Part shown: positions 8,538 to 18,203 of the stretch, in pieces
Layout: each line of letters opens with the position of its first letter
Numbering within the stretch: position 1 is the first letter of the stretch
Source of the DNA: Pedosphaera parvula Ellin514
GTDB taxonomy: Bacteria; Verrucomicrobiota; Verrucomicrobiia; Limisphaerales; Pedosphaeraceae
Direction of reading: 5' to 3'
Assembly: GCF_000172555.1 (NCBI RefSeq)
Contig: NZ_ABOX02000019.1
Span: 52,442-116,441, forward strand
Length of the DNA: 64,000 bases
Program-made: the position numbers and the translations under genes
Notes under the pieces: generated by a model
Seen by the model: the letters and a program-made list of their open reading frames with translations, nothing else
Database searches by the model: none
Told to the model about the DNA's origin: nothing

Positions 8538-11231
8538 TTATTTAAGTCGATAGAATTTACTACTATTTTGAGACACAGGCATGACGACCTCGTTCATCCC
8601 GACAATTACGGTTGGGGTCTGAGTGATCGATGTCCAACTCAGTGAATTTAGATCGGAATTTTGCTGCAACCCGAATCCAGTTAAGTAAAGAGGCCACCTT
8701 ATGAGGACAGTGTTTGTACCAGAAGTGGCGATGGAAAGTGCCGGCTCAGGCGAATATACTTCCAACTCCTGCAATGAGTAGCCCTGGGAGTTGAAACCTT
8801 GTGTCGCTGAGATTTGGACGAAACGCCCGGACTCGTTTACGAGGATATCCTCCAAGCCTCCGGGTCCAGTGGTGGTGCTGTAGAGGTTGGTCCAATGGGT
8901 GGCATCGATGGAAGAAAGAATCTGATAGCTGGAAGCATAGTTCGATCCCCAACCTAACCGAACACGGGCAAGAGCCCTTACGGCTCCCAGATCCACGGCC
9001 ATCGATTGTTGGCCGCCTGACAGGGACGACCATTGAGTTGTTGGATCGCCGTCAACGGCAGCAGAGCCGGGGGAATTTGCGCCCAGTATGGATGACACAG
9101 TAATCGGCTGGTGGAGAGCAATGTTGGCCACCCCGCTCGGAGGCGGCGGAGACGAAATGGCAAATGAACCCGCCAACCGGATGTCACGGGACGAGGCACC
9201 AACCATGACCTGGAAAGTGCCAGGAGGCACCACCCATTGATGCGCGATCGGATCCCAGCAGGCCAGATCCTCCCAAATCAGGGTGAAGCTTACGTGAGTG
9301 GATCCGCCGGATGATACAGGCACTTTCCTGAATGCCTTGAGTTGACGTGGCGGTTCGCCAGCACCTGGTGGGAATCCCAGATAGAGCTGAACCACTTCAG
9401 CCCCGTTGCGATTGCCGAAGTTCTGTACGTCCAATCCGATCGTTACTTGTCCCGAGGGATTCACCGCACTGATGGCTAAATTGCTGTACGTAAACGTAGT
9501 ATAGGATAGACCGTGTCCAAATGGAAATTGAGGTGACGCATTGGATGCATCATACCAACGATAGCCGACCTGAAGTTTTTCTGAATAGCTTACATGACCA
9601 TTGGTGCCGGGAAACTGCGCGATTGTGTTGGCAGGCACCTGGGTGGCATTTGCGGGAAAGGTCACCGGTAATTTGCCGGACGGGTTCACGTCTCCAAAAA
9701 GCACCGATGCGAGCGCGTTGCCGTTTTCCTGACCGGGATACCATGCGGCCAGTGCGGCGGGAACTTGACTGGCCCATGGCATGAGCGTCCCAGCGCCAAC
9801 ATACATTACTACGATGGTGCGCGGGTTGGCTGCTGCCACGGCGCTGATCAGGGCATCCTGATCGCCGGGGAGGGAGAGACTGGATCGGTCGGTGCCCTCG
9901 CCAGTCTGTTCGCCAACACAAACAATCGCGATATCAGATTGTTGGGCAAGTTGGACGGCTTCAGCTATGTGGCCGCCATCACCCACGCTGTAACTGGTGG
10001 TAATGGAGGGACCGGCGCGGTTGGTAATTGCATCGTACGGAAGATTGTAATAAGGCAGATACACTTGCGCTGAGCCACCTCCGACTGAGAGAACGTTGAC
10101 GCTCGCCGCCGATCCAATTATTGCGATGGAGTGGATTGATGCTGTATTTAGCGGCAGCAGAGATCCAGTATTCTTTAGCAGCACGATTGCCTGGGCAGCC
10201 GCATCGTGCGCAAATTGTGTATGCGCGGCGCTGGTCACATCGGAAGCCAGATTGCCGCTCGTTGGATTATCAAAGATACCAAAGCGGAACATGGCGGCGA
10301 GAATGCGATGAACCATGTTGTCCAGCTGTGAAAGGGGGACAATGCCGGTTTGTATGGCGGTCTTCAGTGGAGTGCCAAACCGCGTGCCTAATGCCATTTC
10401 CATATCCAATCCGTTGATCGCCGCCGCATTCGGACTAAAGCTCGCTCCCCAGTCGGACATAACGAAACCGTCGAAACCCCACTGCTGTTTGAGCACGCCT
10501 TTTAGCAACGGGGATTGACAGACGTAATTGCCGTTAATTTGGTTAAACGATCCCATTACGGCACCCAGTCCCGAATGTATGGAGGCGCGAAATGGCGCGC
10601 AATAAATCTCCTGCAGGGTGCGCTCATCCACGTCCGAACTTTCTGTGCTGCGATCGGTTTCCTGCTCATTACCCACGAAATGTTTTGCCGTGGCGATTAC
10701 GCCCTCACTTTGAATGCCTCGGACATCCGCGCCCGCAATGGCTGCAGAAAGGAATGGATCTTCACCGAAGCACTCAAAACTTCGTCCTCCTTGTGGTACA
10801 CGTGCAAGGTTCATCATTGGCCCGAGCAACACATGTACGCCCTTGCCATGCGCCTCTGCGCCCATAACTGCTCCATATTGCCGGGCGAGGCCTGTATCCC
10901 AGCTCGCCGCCAAGGCAATCGGTGCCGGAAGGGCGGTTACGTTCATTGCCCCGTCGCCAACACCGGCTGGACCGTTCTGTAGATGGAGCGCAGGGATGCC
11001 AAGCCGGGTGTTGCCGGACACGTTACCGATGTAAGGACCATCCACACCGTGGACCATGCCAATTTTCTCATCCAGCGTCATCTGGGCGACGAGCAAGCTG
11101 GCTCTTTGGTCTGGAGATAGGGAAGTATCCATCCACGGAGTTGTTTGTGCTGACAGCGCTTGTGTCAATGCCCAGGTGCTCCCAAGCCAGCAGGCGATCC
11201 TTACAAAACGGCGAATACAAGGTACGTGCAT
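8538..11231 (-). CDS. Secreted GH3 beta-glucosidase with discoidin domain
   Basis: This is an 897-residue exported glycoside hydrolase. A signal peptide (about 1-29, ending ALSAQ) precedes the GH3 N-terminal domain with GIPALHLQNGPAGVGD, KHFVGNEQE and the nucleophile region GFVMSDWGA. The GH3 C-terminal domain follows (about 345-560, IAIVCVGEQTGEGTDR), then a fibronectin-III-like domain (about 600-680) and a discoidin/F5-8 type C domain (about 700-820, DGDPTTQWSS). A final 70-residue module ends in SSKFYRLK and resembles the C-termini of two other exported proteins in this window. Such enzymes release terminal beta-linked sugars; the discoidin domain probably binds polysaccharide. The ATG follows AGAGGGA. 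It converges with rbsK. Confidence 0.93.
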   Translation of the reverse strand: MHVPCIRRFVRIACWLGSTWALTQALSAQTTPWMDTSLSPDQRASLLVAQMTLDEKIGMVHGVDGPYIGNVSGNTRLGIPALHLQNGPAGVGDGAMNVTALPAPIALAASWDTGLARQYGAVMGAEAHGKGVHVLLGPMMNLARVPQGGRSFECFGEDPFLSAAIAGADVRGIQSEGVIATAKHFVGNEQETDRSTESSDVDERTLQEIYCAPFRASIHSGLGAVMGSFNQINGNYVCQSPLLKGVLKQQWGFDGFVMSDWGASFSPNAAAINGLDMEMALGTRFGTPLKTAIQTGIVPLSQLDNMVHRILAAMFRFGIFDNPTSGNLASDVTSAAHTQFAHDAAAQAIVLLKNTGSLLPLNTASIHSIAIIGSAASVNVLSVGGGSAQVYLPYYNLPYDAITNRAGPSITTSYSVGDGGHIAEAVQLAQQSDIAIVCVGEQTGEGTDRSSLSLPGDQDALISAVAAANPRTIVVMYVGAGTLMPWASQVPAALAAWYPGQENGNALASVLFGDVNPSGKLPVTFPANATQVPANTIAQFPGTNGHVSYSEKLQVGYRWYDASNASPQFPFGHGLSYTTFTYSNLAISAVNPSGQVTIGLDVQNFGNRNGAEVVQLYLGFPPGAGEPPRQLKAFRKVPVSSGGSTHVSFTLIWEDLACWDPIAHQWVVPPGTFQVMVGASSRDIRLAGSFAISSPPPPSGVANIALHQPITVSSILGANSPGSAAVDGDPTTQWSSLSGGQQSMAVDLGAVRALARVRLGWGSNYASSYQILSSIDATHWTNLYSTTTGPGGLEDILVNESGRFVQISATQGFNSQGYSLQELEVYSPEPALSIATSGTNTVLIRWPLYLTGFGLQQNSDLNSLSWTSITQTPTVIVGMNEVVMPVSQNSSKFYRLK

Positions 11232-11534
11232 TAGTTTCTCCCTCTGATAGTTGCTTGCCAGTTAGGGATGAACTTCTCCGATTCTCACGGAACAGATTGC
11301 GAGCGGAGCGGCACATTACGACGCCGCAGTATCTCTGTCAAATTCTCTGCCGGAAATGCAAACCGAGTTTAGAACTCTGAGAGAAGCGTTTGAGTTGGGC
11401 GAGTGCAAACTAAACTTATTCAGGATTGCGAACTCACTCGCAGTAATTAAGTTCTTCGCTTGCGAATGAAGAGGGATGAAAAGAACAAAAAAGGCGCGAC
11501 CAGTTGGTCGCGCCTTTGCGGTTTAAATTAAGGA
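11232..11534. other. Intergenic region between GH3 and nrdJ genes
   Basis: About 300 bases without a convincing gene. The left end holds the ribosome-binding site of the GH3 gene (AGAGGGA, read on the minus strand) and must contain its promoter. The right end holds the nrdJ terminator described separately. In between I see no repeat, tRNA or small ORF with a good start. Confidence 0.6.
11481..11519 (-). terminator. Rho-independent terminator of nrdJ
   Basis: A 12-base inverted repeat (11491-11502 with 11505-11516, AAGGCGCGACCA) is GC-rich and, read on the minus strand, is followed at once by TTTTTGTTCTTTT. It lies 16 bases beyond the nrdJ stop codon. Confidence 0.9.
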
Positions 11535-14500
11535 CTAGGAGCAGCCGAGGCTTTCGCCGCAGTTGAGACACTTGTAGCAGGCACCATTGCGAACGGCTAC
11601 GTGGCCGCAACTGGGACAGGTTGGGGCGTCCTGCTGGAAGTGGGCGACGGAGTCGCTGAGACTGGTGATCGCTTTGGTTCCGTGCTTGTGACCGTGACCA
11701 TTGCCATTGGTTTCGGCGGGTTTCATATCCAGGATGTCTGTGTCTTCCGAGAGTGGAAGCTCAGGCACTGGCCGATTTATCTTTTTTTTAAGCTCTTCCA
11801 GAAGCCCAGGGATGGCGAGTTCCGGCTGGTTGCGAGTGGCGGTGTTCGCTTCGCGATAGCCGGGAATGAACTGGAAGGCCATCCAGCGGAAGACGTAATC
11901 GGTGATGGAGGAGGCATTGCGCACTTCCGGATTTTTGGTGAAGCCGGAGGGTTCGAAACGTTGGTGTGCGAATTTGCGAACCAAGGCTTCCAACGGAACG
12001 CCGTATTGGAAAGCGATGCTGGTGAGCGTTCCGATGCTATCCATCAAGCCACCGATGGTGGAACCTTCCTTGGCCATGGTGATGAACAGTTCACCCGGTT
12101 GGCCATCTTCGAAGAGACCAACAGTGAGGTAACCCTCATGGCCGGCAATGTCGAACTTGTGGGTGAGGGCAGTGCGGGTATCCGGCAAACGGCGGCGGAG
12201 CGGCTGGACCGCTTGTTCCCGCAGCTTGTTGACCTCGCTTTCGAGTTCCTGGATGCGATTGGAAAGCGTGGCCGCTTCGGCGGCAGCCTTCTCACCCGCA
12301 GTTGGCTCGGTGCTGTTCTTTTTCGTATTGAGCGGTTGAGAACGCTTGGAGCCGTCACGATAGATGGCAACGCATTTCAGGCCCATCTTCCAAGCCTGCA
12401 CATAGGCATCGCGGATGTCTTCAACAGTGCATTCCTGAGGCAGGTTGACAGTCTTGGAGATGGCGCCACTGATAAATGGTTGGGCGGCGCCCATCATCTT
12501 CAAGTGAGCCATGTATTTGATGCTGCGCTTGCCCTGATAGGGCTTAAACGCGCAATCGAATACTTCGAGATGTTCCGGGCGAAGACCACTGCTCACAGCC
12601 TGGCCGTTATCCTGAACATCTTCAATGGTGTCGTATTTTTCAACGTGGGCGACAATTTTCTGAATGGCTTCAGTGCCATAGCCGAGGCGACGGAGCCCTT
12701 CAGGCACAGTGCGGTTGACGAGCTTGAGAAGACCACCGCCAGCCAGCAATTTGTATTTTACCAGGGCAATGTCGGGTTCGACACCGGTGGTATCGCAATC
12801 CATGAGGAAGGCAATGGTGCCGGTCGGCGCGAGCACGGTCACCTGGGCATTGCGATAGCCAGCCTTCTGTCCACGCTCAAGCGCACGGTCCCAGGTTTTG
12901 CGAGCTTCTTCCTTCAGGTAGTGGAATTCACGGCTTGGTTGAATTTGTTCGACAGCATCGCGATGGAGCTTAATGACTCCGAGCATCGATTCGACGTTAT
13001 CCCTGGCGATCGGCTTGGAGACGTGCGCACAACGAGCATCATGATAACCTTTGAAAGCGCCCATGGAGGTGGCGACTTCAGCAGATTGTTCGTAAGCGTG
13101 GCCCGTCATAATGGCAGTAATGGCACCGGCCAGTGCGCGACCACCATCAGAATCATACGCCAGGCCGTAGCTCATGATAAGCGAGCCGAGGTTGGCGTAG
13201 CCGAGACCGAGGGTGCGGTAGATGTGAGAATTTTCGGCGATTTGCTTGGTTGGATAGCTGGCGTTATCAACGATGATTTCCTGTGCAGTGATATAGATCC
13301 GGACAGCAGCTTTGAAGCGTTCGACATCAAACACGCCGTCTTCGCGTTTGAACTTCATCAAGTTCAAGGAGGCGAGATTACAGGCGGTGTTATTCAGGAA
13401 CACGTATTCCGAACAGGGATTTGTAGAATGAATCGGTTCGGTTCCTTTGCAGGTGTGCCACTTCTGGATGGCGTCGTCGTATTGCAAGCCGGGGTCGCCG
13501 CAAATCCAGGTGCCTTCGGCGATTTTGTGCATCAGCTTGTTGGCATCCTTCTTTTCCAAAGGACGGTTGCCGGTTACTGACTTCGTCCACCATTCGGTGC
13601 CTGCCTCGGCGGCCGTCATGAAGGCATCGCTAACCCGAACAGAGAGGTTCTCGTTCTGATACATGACGCTGCCGTAGGCTTCGCCATTATAGGAACCGTC
13701 AAAACCTTGCTCGATGAGCGCCCAAGCCTTCTTTTCTTCCTTCTGCTTGGCGTCGATGAATTCTTCGATATCGCCATGCCAGTCACGCAGAGTGTTCATT
13801 TTGGCAGCGCGACGGGTTTTACCGCCGGACTTCACCACATTGGCGACTTGATCGTAGACCTTCAGGAAGGAGAGGGGACCGCTTGGACGACCGCCGCCGC
13901 TGAGCTTTTCACGGCTCGAACGAATCGGTGAAAGATCAGTGCCGGTGCCGGAACCGTATTTGAAGAGCATCGCTTCGCTGTAGGCGAGATGCATGATATC
14001 TTCCATGTTGTCCTCAACGGACTGAATAAAGCAGGCACTGCCCTGGGGATATTCGTATTGAGTGACGGCACGTTCAGCTTCACCGGTCTTGCGATTATAA
14101 AACCAATTGCCGCGGCCCGAGTTCTTGCCGACGCCATACTGGTGGTACAAACCGACATTGAACCAGACCGGGGAGTTGAAGGCACCGTATTGGTTCACGC
14201 AAAGCCAGGTGAGTTCATCAAAGAAAACTTCACCATCAGTTTTGCTAAAGTAGCCGTCCTTGACACCCCAATCCGCAATGGTGCGGCAGATGCGGTGGAT
14301 GAGTTGGCGGACAGAAGTCTCGCGCTCGGGAGTATGCTGTTCGCCGTAAAAATATTTGGAAACAACCACTTTGGTGGCTAAAACTGACCATGATTTGGGA
14401 ACTTCAACATTCTCCTGCTTAAAAATTACTTTGCCGGAATCGTCGGTAATTTCCGCCGTCCGTTTATCCCATTCGATTTGATCGAAGGGTTTAACTTTTG

Positions 14501-14642
14501 CATCACTGAAAACCCGCTGAACGCGTAAAGATTTTTGAGTGCCGGAGGTACCTTTTGAGGTGCGACTGGTGGAAACAGCCGCTTGACGGCGGCGAGCGGA
14601 CGAGGAGGAGGACGGGAGCAATTGATCACGAGCGTCAATCAT
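11535..14642 (-). CDS. nrdJ: B12-dependent (class II) ribonucleotide reductase
   Basis: This 1035-residue enzyme reduces ribonucleotides to deoxyribonucleotides with an adenosylcobalamin radical. It has the usual plan of long NrdJ proteins: an N-terminal extension, the catalytic barrel with GSACFIQSVEDN (first redox cysteine), NPCSEYVFLNNTACNL (active-site region), APTGTIAFLMDCDTTG and a TSCPT-type C-terminal domain (after about 800). It ends in a cysteine-rich zinc-ribbon-like tail, CPSCG...CYKCLNCGES. The gene is monocistronic by appearance, with its own terminator and a 289-base gap to der. That gap holds several inverted repeats including a candidate NrdR box. No cobalamin riboswitch was recognised. 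No class I nrdAB is in the window. Confidence 0.95.
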   Translation of the reverse strand: MIDARDQLLPSSSSSARRRQAAVSTSRTSKGTSGTQKSLRVQRVFSDAKVKPFDQIEWDKRTAEITDDSGKVIFKQENVEVPKSWSVLATKVVVSKYFYGEQHTPERETSVRQLIHRICRTIADWGVKDGYFSKTDGEVFFDELTWLCVNQYGAFNSPVWFNVGLYHQYGVGKNSGRGNWFYNRKTGEAERAVTQYEYPQGSACFIQSVEDNMEDIMHLAYSEAMLFKYGSGTGTDLSPIRSSREKLSGGGRPSGPLSFLKVYDQVANVVKSGGKTRRAAKMNTLRDWHGDIEEFIDAKQKEEKKAWALIEQGFDGSYNGEAYGSVMYQNENLSVRVSDAFMTAAEAGTEWWTKSVTGNRPLEKKDANKLMHKIAEGTWICGDPGLQYDDAIQKWHTCKGTEPIHSTNPCSEYVFLNNTACNLASLNLMKFKREDGVFDVERFKAAVRIYITAQEIIVDNASYPTKQIAENSHIYRTLGLGYANLGSLIMSYGLAYDSDGGRALAGAITAIMTGHAYEQSAEVATSMGAFKGYHDARCAHVSKPIARDNVESMLGVIKLHRDAVEQIQPSREFHYLKEEARKTWDRALERGQKAGYRNAQVTVLAPTGTIAFLMDCDTTGVEPDIALVKYKLLAGGGLLKLVNRTVPEGLRRLGYGTEAIQKIVAHVEKYDTIEDVQDNGQAVSSGLRPEHLEVFDCAFKPYQGKRSIKYMAHLKMMGAAQPFISGAISKTVNLPQECTVEDIRDAYVQAWKMGLKCVAIYRDGSKRSQPLNTKKNSTEPTAGEKAAAEAATLSNRIQELESEVNKLREQAVQPLRRRLPDTRTALTHKFDIAGHEGYLTVGLFEDGQPGELFITMAKEGSTIGGLMDSIGTLTSIAFQYGVPLEALVRKFAHQRFEPSGFTKNPEVRNASSITDYVFRWMAFQFIPGYREANTATRNQPELAIPGLLEELKKKINRPVPELPLSEDTDILDMKPAETNGNGHGHKHGTKAITSLSDSVAHFQQDAPTCPSCGHVAVRNGACYKCLNCGESLGCS

Positions 14643-14850
14643 GGTTTATTTGCCTTTCGAGTGTATATGTCTGAGACCAAGAACAGCGAATCATTGTATC
14701 CGGACAATGACCCGAGAAACTTGCATATTCCGGCCTAAAAATCGAGGTTTTTAGCCGTTTTTGTATCGGCTTGAAACCCCTTTCCGTAGGGGAATACTTT
14801 AAAGTTACCACTACCTGTTGTAGGGACAAGAAATTTTTCCAAAAATGTTA
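14643..14850 (-). promoter_or_regulatory. Hairpin-rich nrdJ upstream region
   Basis: Four inverted repeats lie between nrdJ and der. They are TCATTGT/ACAATGA (14691-14710, 7-base arms), a long hairpin 14731-14757 (CGGCCTAAAAA with TTTTTAGCCG, one bulge), CCCC/GGGG around 14777-14792, and an interrupted palindrome at 14808-14825. Read on the minus strand, all but the last probably fall in the nrdJ leader RNA. A palindrome this close to the start (about 50 bases) could be a repressor site or an RNA structure. No known riboswitch class could be matched by eye. Confidence 0.5.
14808..14825 (-). promoter_or_regulatory. Candidate NrdR-like box
   Basis: The interrupted palindrome CACTACCTGTTGTAGG has CTAC and GTAG half-sites around an eight-base centre. 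This resembles the about 16-base partly palindromic NrdR boxes found before ribonucleotide reductase genes. Only one copy was seen; NrdR boxes usually come in pairs about 15-16 or 31-32 bases apart, which weakens the call. Confidence 0.35.
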
Positions 14851-14931
14851 CGACAACGTTATTTATGGGCTTTTTTGAAAGTTTTTGACCCGGTTTCGGG
14901 TGGTTCGGCTCGATTGACGAAGCGGAAATTC

Positions 14932-16491
14932 CTACCTTCGGGAACGATCCCTTGCGTGGTGCCTTTTTTGTGGATTTTCCCTGAGTTTCTTGAAGCGCCG
15001 GACCGGTTCCACGGTTTTGGGGCGGGGTTTGGGGACGAGGATAATAGGGCAGCCTTCGTAGCCAAATGCCTTGCGAAGTTCCCCTGCCAAATATTTTCTA
15101 TAAGGATCGGAAAACAATTCGTCGCGATTGACGAATAGCAGGAAGGTTGGGGGTGCTTGCCTGACCTGGGTGGCGTAGAAAAACTTGAGGCGATGGCCCG
15201 CCGCACTGATAGGCTGACGATTTTCCACGGCATCATTCAGGGCGCGATTTAAAATGGATGTGGGAACTTTCTGCTGAAGCTGGTCAGCGACGTAGCGAAC
15301 GGCTTCGAGCAGTCGGTCGAGATGGAACCCGGATTTTGCAGAGGTAAAAATGACGGGAGCGTAATCCAGAAAGAAGAGATGTTCCTGCACCCATTGACCG
15401 AACTCTCCCAGCGTGGTGAGACGGCGGACTTTGCGTTCGTCACGATCACGGGTTTTCGCATCGCGGCGTTCGATCTCCTGTTCGCGGGACTCACGGACGG
15501 ACTCCTCCACGAGGTCCCATTTATTAACCACCACGATGCAGGCCCTGCGTTCTTCCACGATTTTATCGGCCACTTTTTTGTCCTGCTCGGTAATCCCTGC
15601 TTCAGCGTCCAGAACGAGAACACAAATATCTGCGCGCGCGATGGAATCCTCGGTGCGCTTCACACTATAAAATTCAACGGAGTCATCAACGCGGCGGGAT
15701 TTGCGAAGTCCGGCAGTATCAATAAGTAAATAGGACTGGCGGATGCCGTCGGCTTCAACTTCAAAAGGAACGTCCACAGCGTCGCGCGTTGTGCCGGGAA
15801 TAGGGCTGACAATGACGCGTTCAGATTGGGTAAGAGCATTGATGATGGAAGATTTGCCCACATTGGGGCGGCCAACGATGGCGAGTTTGAGCGGACCTTT
15901 CAGCTCGCTCTTTGTCTTGCCCTCCACTTCAGGTGTTCCTTCGAAGACATCCTCATCGACTTCCGCTTTCTCCAGGATTTCCCTGGGTGGAAGCAGGGCA
16001 GTGGCGGCATTCATCAGATCTACAATGCCTTCACCATGGATGGCACTGACGGGAAAAACCTTATCAAAGCCGAGCTCTGTGAATTCGAGGGCGGCAGCTT
16101 CAACCTTTTGCGTGTCAACCTTATTGGCGGCGACTAGGACTGGTTTGCCGGAGCGGCGCAATTTATCAGCGACCTCCTGGTCTAGCGGGACGATGCCTTC
16201 CTGAACATTCGCGGCAAGGATGATGACGTGGGCAGCTTCAATGGCCAGATCAACTTGCTCCAAAGCCGCCTTGGTGATGACGTCAGCGGCTTTTTCGCGG
16301 CGGAGGAGCCCAATGCCGCCGGTATCGACAAGGGTAAAGGCGTGGCCACCCCATTCGACCTCGGCGCTTACGCGATCACGAGTAACACCGGGCATATCGT
16401 GCACAATGGCGATGCGTCGGCCCGCAATACGATTGAACAACGCCGACTTGCCGACATTTGGCCGGCCCACAATGGCTATCAAACCTGACAT
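14932..16491 (-). CDS. der: Ribosome biogenesis GTPase Der (EngA)
   Basis: This 519-residue protein has two tandem GTPase domains, the hallmark of Der, which acts in late 50S ribosome assembly. Domain 1 has GRPNVGKSALFNR (about 8-20), DTGG and NKVD. Domain 2 begins near residue 205 with GRPNVGKSSIINAL, then DTAG and NKWD. A C-terminal KH-like domain (about 420-490) ends in a basic tail (RHHARDRSRR) fit for rRNA binding. An insertion of charged residues (QEIERRDAKTRDRDERK, about 345-362) sits in the second GTPase domain after NKWD and makes the protein longer than the usual 440-490 residues. It faces the small membrane protein gene at 16641 divergently. Confidence 0.95.
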   Translation of the reverse strand: MSGLIAIVGRPNVGKSALFNRIAGRRIAIVHDMPGVTRDRVSAEVEWGGHAFTLVDTGGIGLLRREKAADVITKAALEQVDLAIEAAHVIILAANVQEGIVPLDQEVADKLRRSGKPVLVAANKVDTQKVEAAALEFTELGFDKVFPVSAIHGEGIVDLMNAATALLPPREILEKAEVDEDVFEGTPEVEGKTKSELKGPLKLAIVGRPNVGKSSIINALTQSERVIVSPIPGTTRDAVDVPFEVEADGIRQSYLLIDTAGLRKSRRVDDSVEFYSVKRTEDSIARADICVLVLDAEAGITEQDKKVADKIVEERRACIVVVNKWDLVEESVRESREQEIERRDAKTRDRDERKVRRLTTLGEFGQWVQEHLFFLDYAPVIFTSAKSGFHLDRLLEAVRYVADQLQQKVPTSILNRALNDAVENRQPISAAGHRLKFFYATQVRQAPPTFLLFVNRDELFSDPYRKYLAGELRKAFGYEGCPIILVPKPRPKTVEPVRRFKKLRENPQKRHHARDRSRR

Positions 16492-16640
16492 GAGATAAAG
16501 ATGGATGAGTATGGGCCAAGGTCAAAGCCAAAACGGTGATGGAACATGCGATTCTCGTGTCTTTACGCTTGCTTCTTCATCGGTTTTTAGGAGAACTTCC
16601 TGTCGGATTAACCATTTCGGGAGAAACTCCTTTAAAAACT

Positions 16641-17015
16641 ATGCAACAGGATCATGCGCAGGGACTGGCGGGACTGGGAATAGGCCTGTTTTTCATCTTT
16701 TTCGCGATAGCAATTGCGCTGGGGATTTATGTTTTCTATTGCTACTGCTTTAAGCTGATTTGTGAAAAGACAGGCAGGAAACCGGGTGTGCTCATCTGGA
16801 TTCCCATTGTGCACTATATCCCGTTATTGGAAGTGGCAGGGCTGCCAATTTGGTTGATCGTGCTTCTTTTGATCCCTTTTGTGAACCTAATTGTGTTTAT
16901 CATTTTATGGGCAAAGGTCTGCGAGGCACGAGGTAAGAGTCCCTGGCTGGTGATTCTGTTTTTTATTCCAGTCGTAAATTTGGTCCTGATTCCTTACCTG
17001 GCATTTTCGGAGTAA
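16641..17015 (+). CDS. Small multi-pass membrane protein (DUF5684-like)
   Basis: A 124-residue protein with three hydrophobic segments (about 9-33, 48-68 and 72-90, plus a C-terminal one). The motif KTGRKPGVLIWIPIVHYIPLL, which alternates short helices and Pro-rich turns, recurs in weaker form as EARGKSPWLVILFFIPVVN, giving an internal duplication typical of DUF5684-like proteins. Function is unknown. I prefer the ATG at 16641; an upstream ATG at 16536 would add 35 residues (MMEHAILVSLRLLLHRFLGE) without family character. The next gene follows after 59 bases on the same strand. Confidence 0.65.
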   Translation: MQQDHAQGLAGLGIGLFFIFFAIAIALGIYVFYCYCFKLICEKTGRKPGVLIWIPIVHYIPLLEVAGLPIWLIVLLLIPFVNLIVFIILWAKVCEARGKSPWLVILFFIPVVNLVLIPYLAFSE

Positions 17016-17074
17016 TGCTGCACTAACATTTTTCCAGGAGAGGAACTTTCCATTCTCGTTGGTTACTAACCGGC

Positions 17075-17677
17075 ATGCCTTCGGCGTTTTCACATGCATT
17101 TGCAGCGGTAGCGCTGGGAAAGACTTACACTGGCAGCAAGATGAGTTGGCGCTTTTGGGTGCTGGCAGCGGGTTCGGCCGCCATGCCAGACTTCGACGTG
17201 CTCGCATTTGGTCTTGGTATTCCGTACGAGAGCATGTTTGGACACAGAGGATTTACCCATTCATTGTTGTTCGCGCTATTTTGGGGATTACTGGTGGTCT
17301 GGTGTGAGTTTAAGCAGGTGGTTCGCTTTTCGCGGGAATGGTGGAGCTTGTTCGCATTCTTTTTTGTTGCGACCGCATCACATGGTTTCCTGGATGCTTT
17401 TACCGACGGAGGGGAAGGCGTTGGCTTTTTTGTGCCGTTTAACGGCATGCGCTACTTCTTTCCATGGACGCCGATTGAAGTTTCTCCGATTGGGGTGGGA
17501 AGCTTCTTCAGTCAACGCGGATGGATAGTGGTGAAGAGTGAGCTCGTCTGCGTAGTCTTGCCATTTGCGGTGTTGTGGCTCGCTGCGACGCTTTGGCGCT
17601 GGGCAGTTTGGAGCAGGATTAAGTTAAAACGGGCAGAAGCATTAGAGCCCGGTTCAGAAACCGCCTCAAAGAGCTAG
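17075..17677 (+). CDS. Metal-dependent membrane hydrolase, YdjM/DUF457 family
   Basis: This 200-residue protein resembles the LexA-regulated inner-membrane YdjM group. It begins with MPSAFSHAFAAVALG, with a conserved His. Then come PDFDVLAFGLG and GHRGFTHSLLFALFWG, whose HRGxTHS motif and preceding Asp residues are the likely metal ligands, and a further His in ATASHGFLDAFTDGG. Four or five hydrophobic segments place it in the inner membrane. Substrate is unknown; the enzymatic activity is assumed from the metal-site pattern of the family. It is in the same direction as the upstream small membrane protein, and they may be co-transcribed. Confidence 0.8.
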   Translation: MPSAFSHAFAAVALGKTYTGSKMSWRFWVLAAGSAAMPDFDVLAFGLGIPYESMFGHRGFTHSLLFALFWGLLVVWCEFKQVVRFSREWWSLFAFFFVATASHGFLDAFTDGGEGVGFFVPFNGMRYFFPWTPIEVSPIGVGSFFSQRGWIVVKSELVCVVLPFAVLWLAATLWRWAVWSRIKLKRAEALEPGSETASKS

Positions 17678-17759
17678 CACCGTTTTCACATGACAGATTT
17701 CCTCATCGGCACTGGGATTTCTCAGTGCGACAGGGATGGGCGCTGCTCCAGGTTTTGGT

Positions 17760-18203
17760 CTACAAGGTGGCCTTGGTGTGACAGAACTGGGCCAAGAGCC
17801 CGTGCATCATGCTAATGAGTTCATTCATCGCACTGGTCTTGTTCAGAAATACAGTGCCACCAGCTTCATAAACCAGGATGATCTGGTGCTCATCCAGGGA
17901 ACCGGAAAGAACCGCGATGTACAAATCTTTGTACCTGGAAGTCTGGCGGATTTTTTGAATGAGTTCCAGGCCGCTGTATGTACCGATGCGTATGTTCAGA
18001 TCGGTGAGAAACAAGCAAGGGAATGGGTATCGTTCGCGATCGCTGAAGGGACCTTCACCATGAAGATAGGCCAAGGCCTCTGAGGGGGAGTGAACCCAAT
18101 GCAAAATGACGGGAAGCGCTGTCTTTTTGACAGCAATACTCAGGAGCAAATAATCGTCCACATTGTCTTCAAGCACTAGAACAGATGTGCAGGATTGCAG
18201 CAT
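17760..18203 (-). CDS. Stand-alone response regulator receiver protein
   Basis: A 147-residue single receiver domain with no output domain. Visible are the acidic pocket LVLEDNVDD (about 9-17), the phosphoacceptor Asp in CLFLTDLNI (about 68), the switch Ser in VLSGS (about 100) and the Lys in FLNKT (about 120). The pattern HGEGPFSDRERYPFP before the phosphoacceptor is that of Rcp1-like receivers, which usually take phosphate from phytochrome-type or hybrid histidine kinases. No histidine kinase is nearby. A related receiver lies 1.7 kb away at 19880-20323, with a DUF937 gene between them. Confidence 0.88.
   Translation of the reverse strand: MLQSCTSVLVLEDNVDDYLLLSIAVKKTALPVILHWVHSPSEALAYLHGEGPFSDRERYPFPCLFLTDLNIRIGTYSGLELIQKIRQTSRYKDLYIAVLSGSLDEHQIILVYEAGGTVFLNKTSAMNELISMMHGLLAQFCHTKATL

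Noticed and set aside
11601..13580. A 659-codon open frame on the plus strand inside nrdJ
   Set aside because: It overlaps the nrdJ catalytic region entirely, and the translated sequence shows no family character.
14643..14931. Cobalamin riboswitch before the B12-dependent reductase
   Set aside because: No B12-box-like core or characteristic junction sequence was found; only unrelated hairpins are seen.
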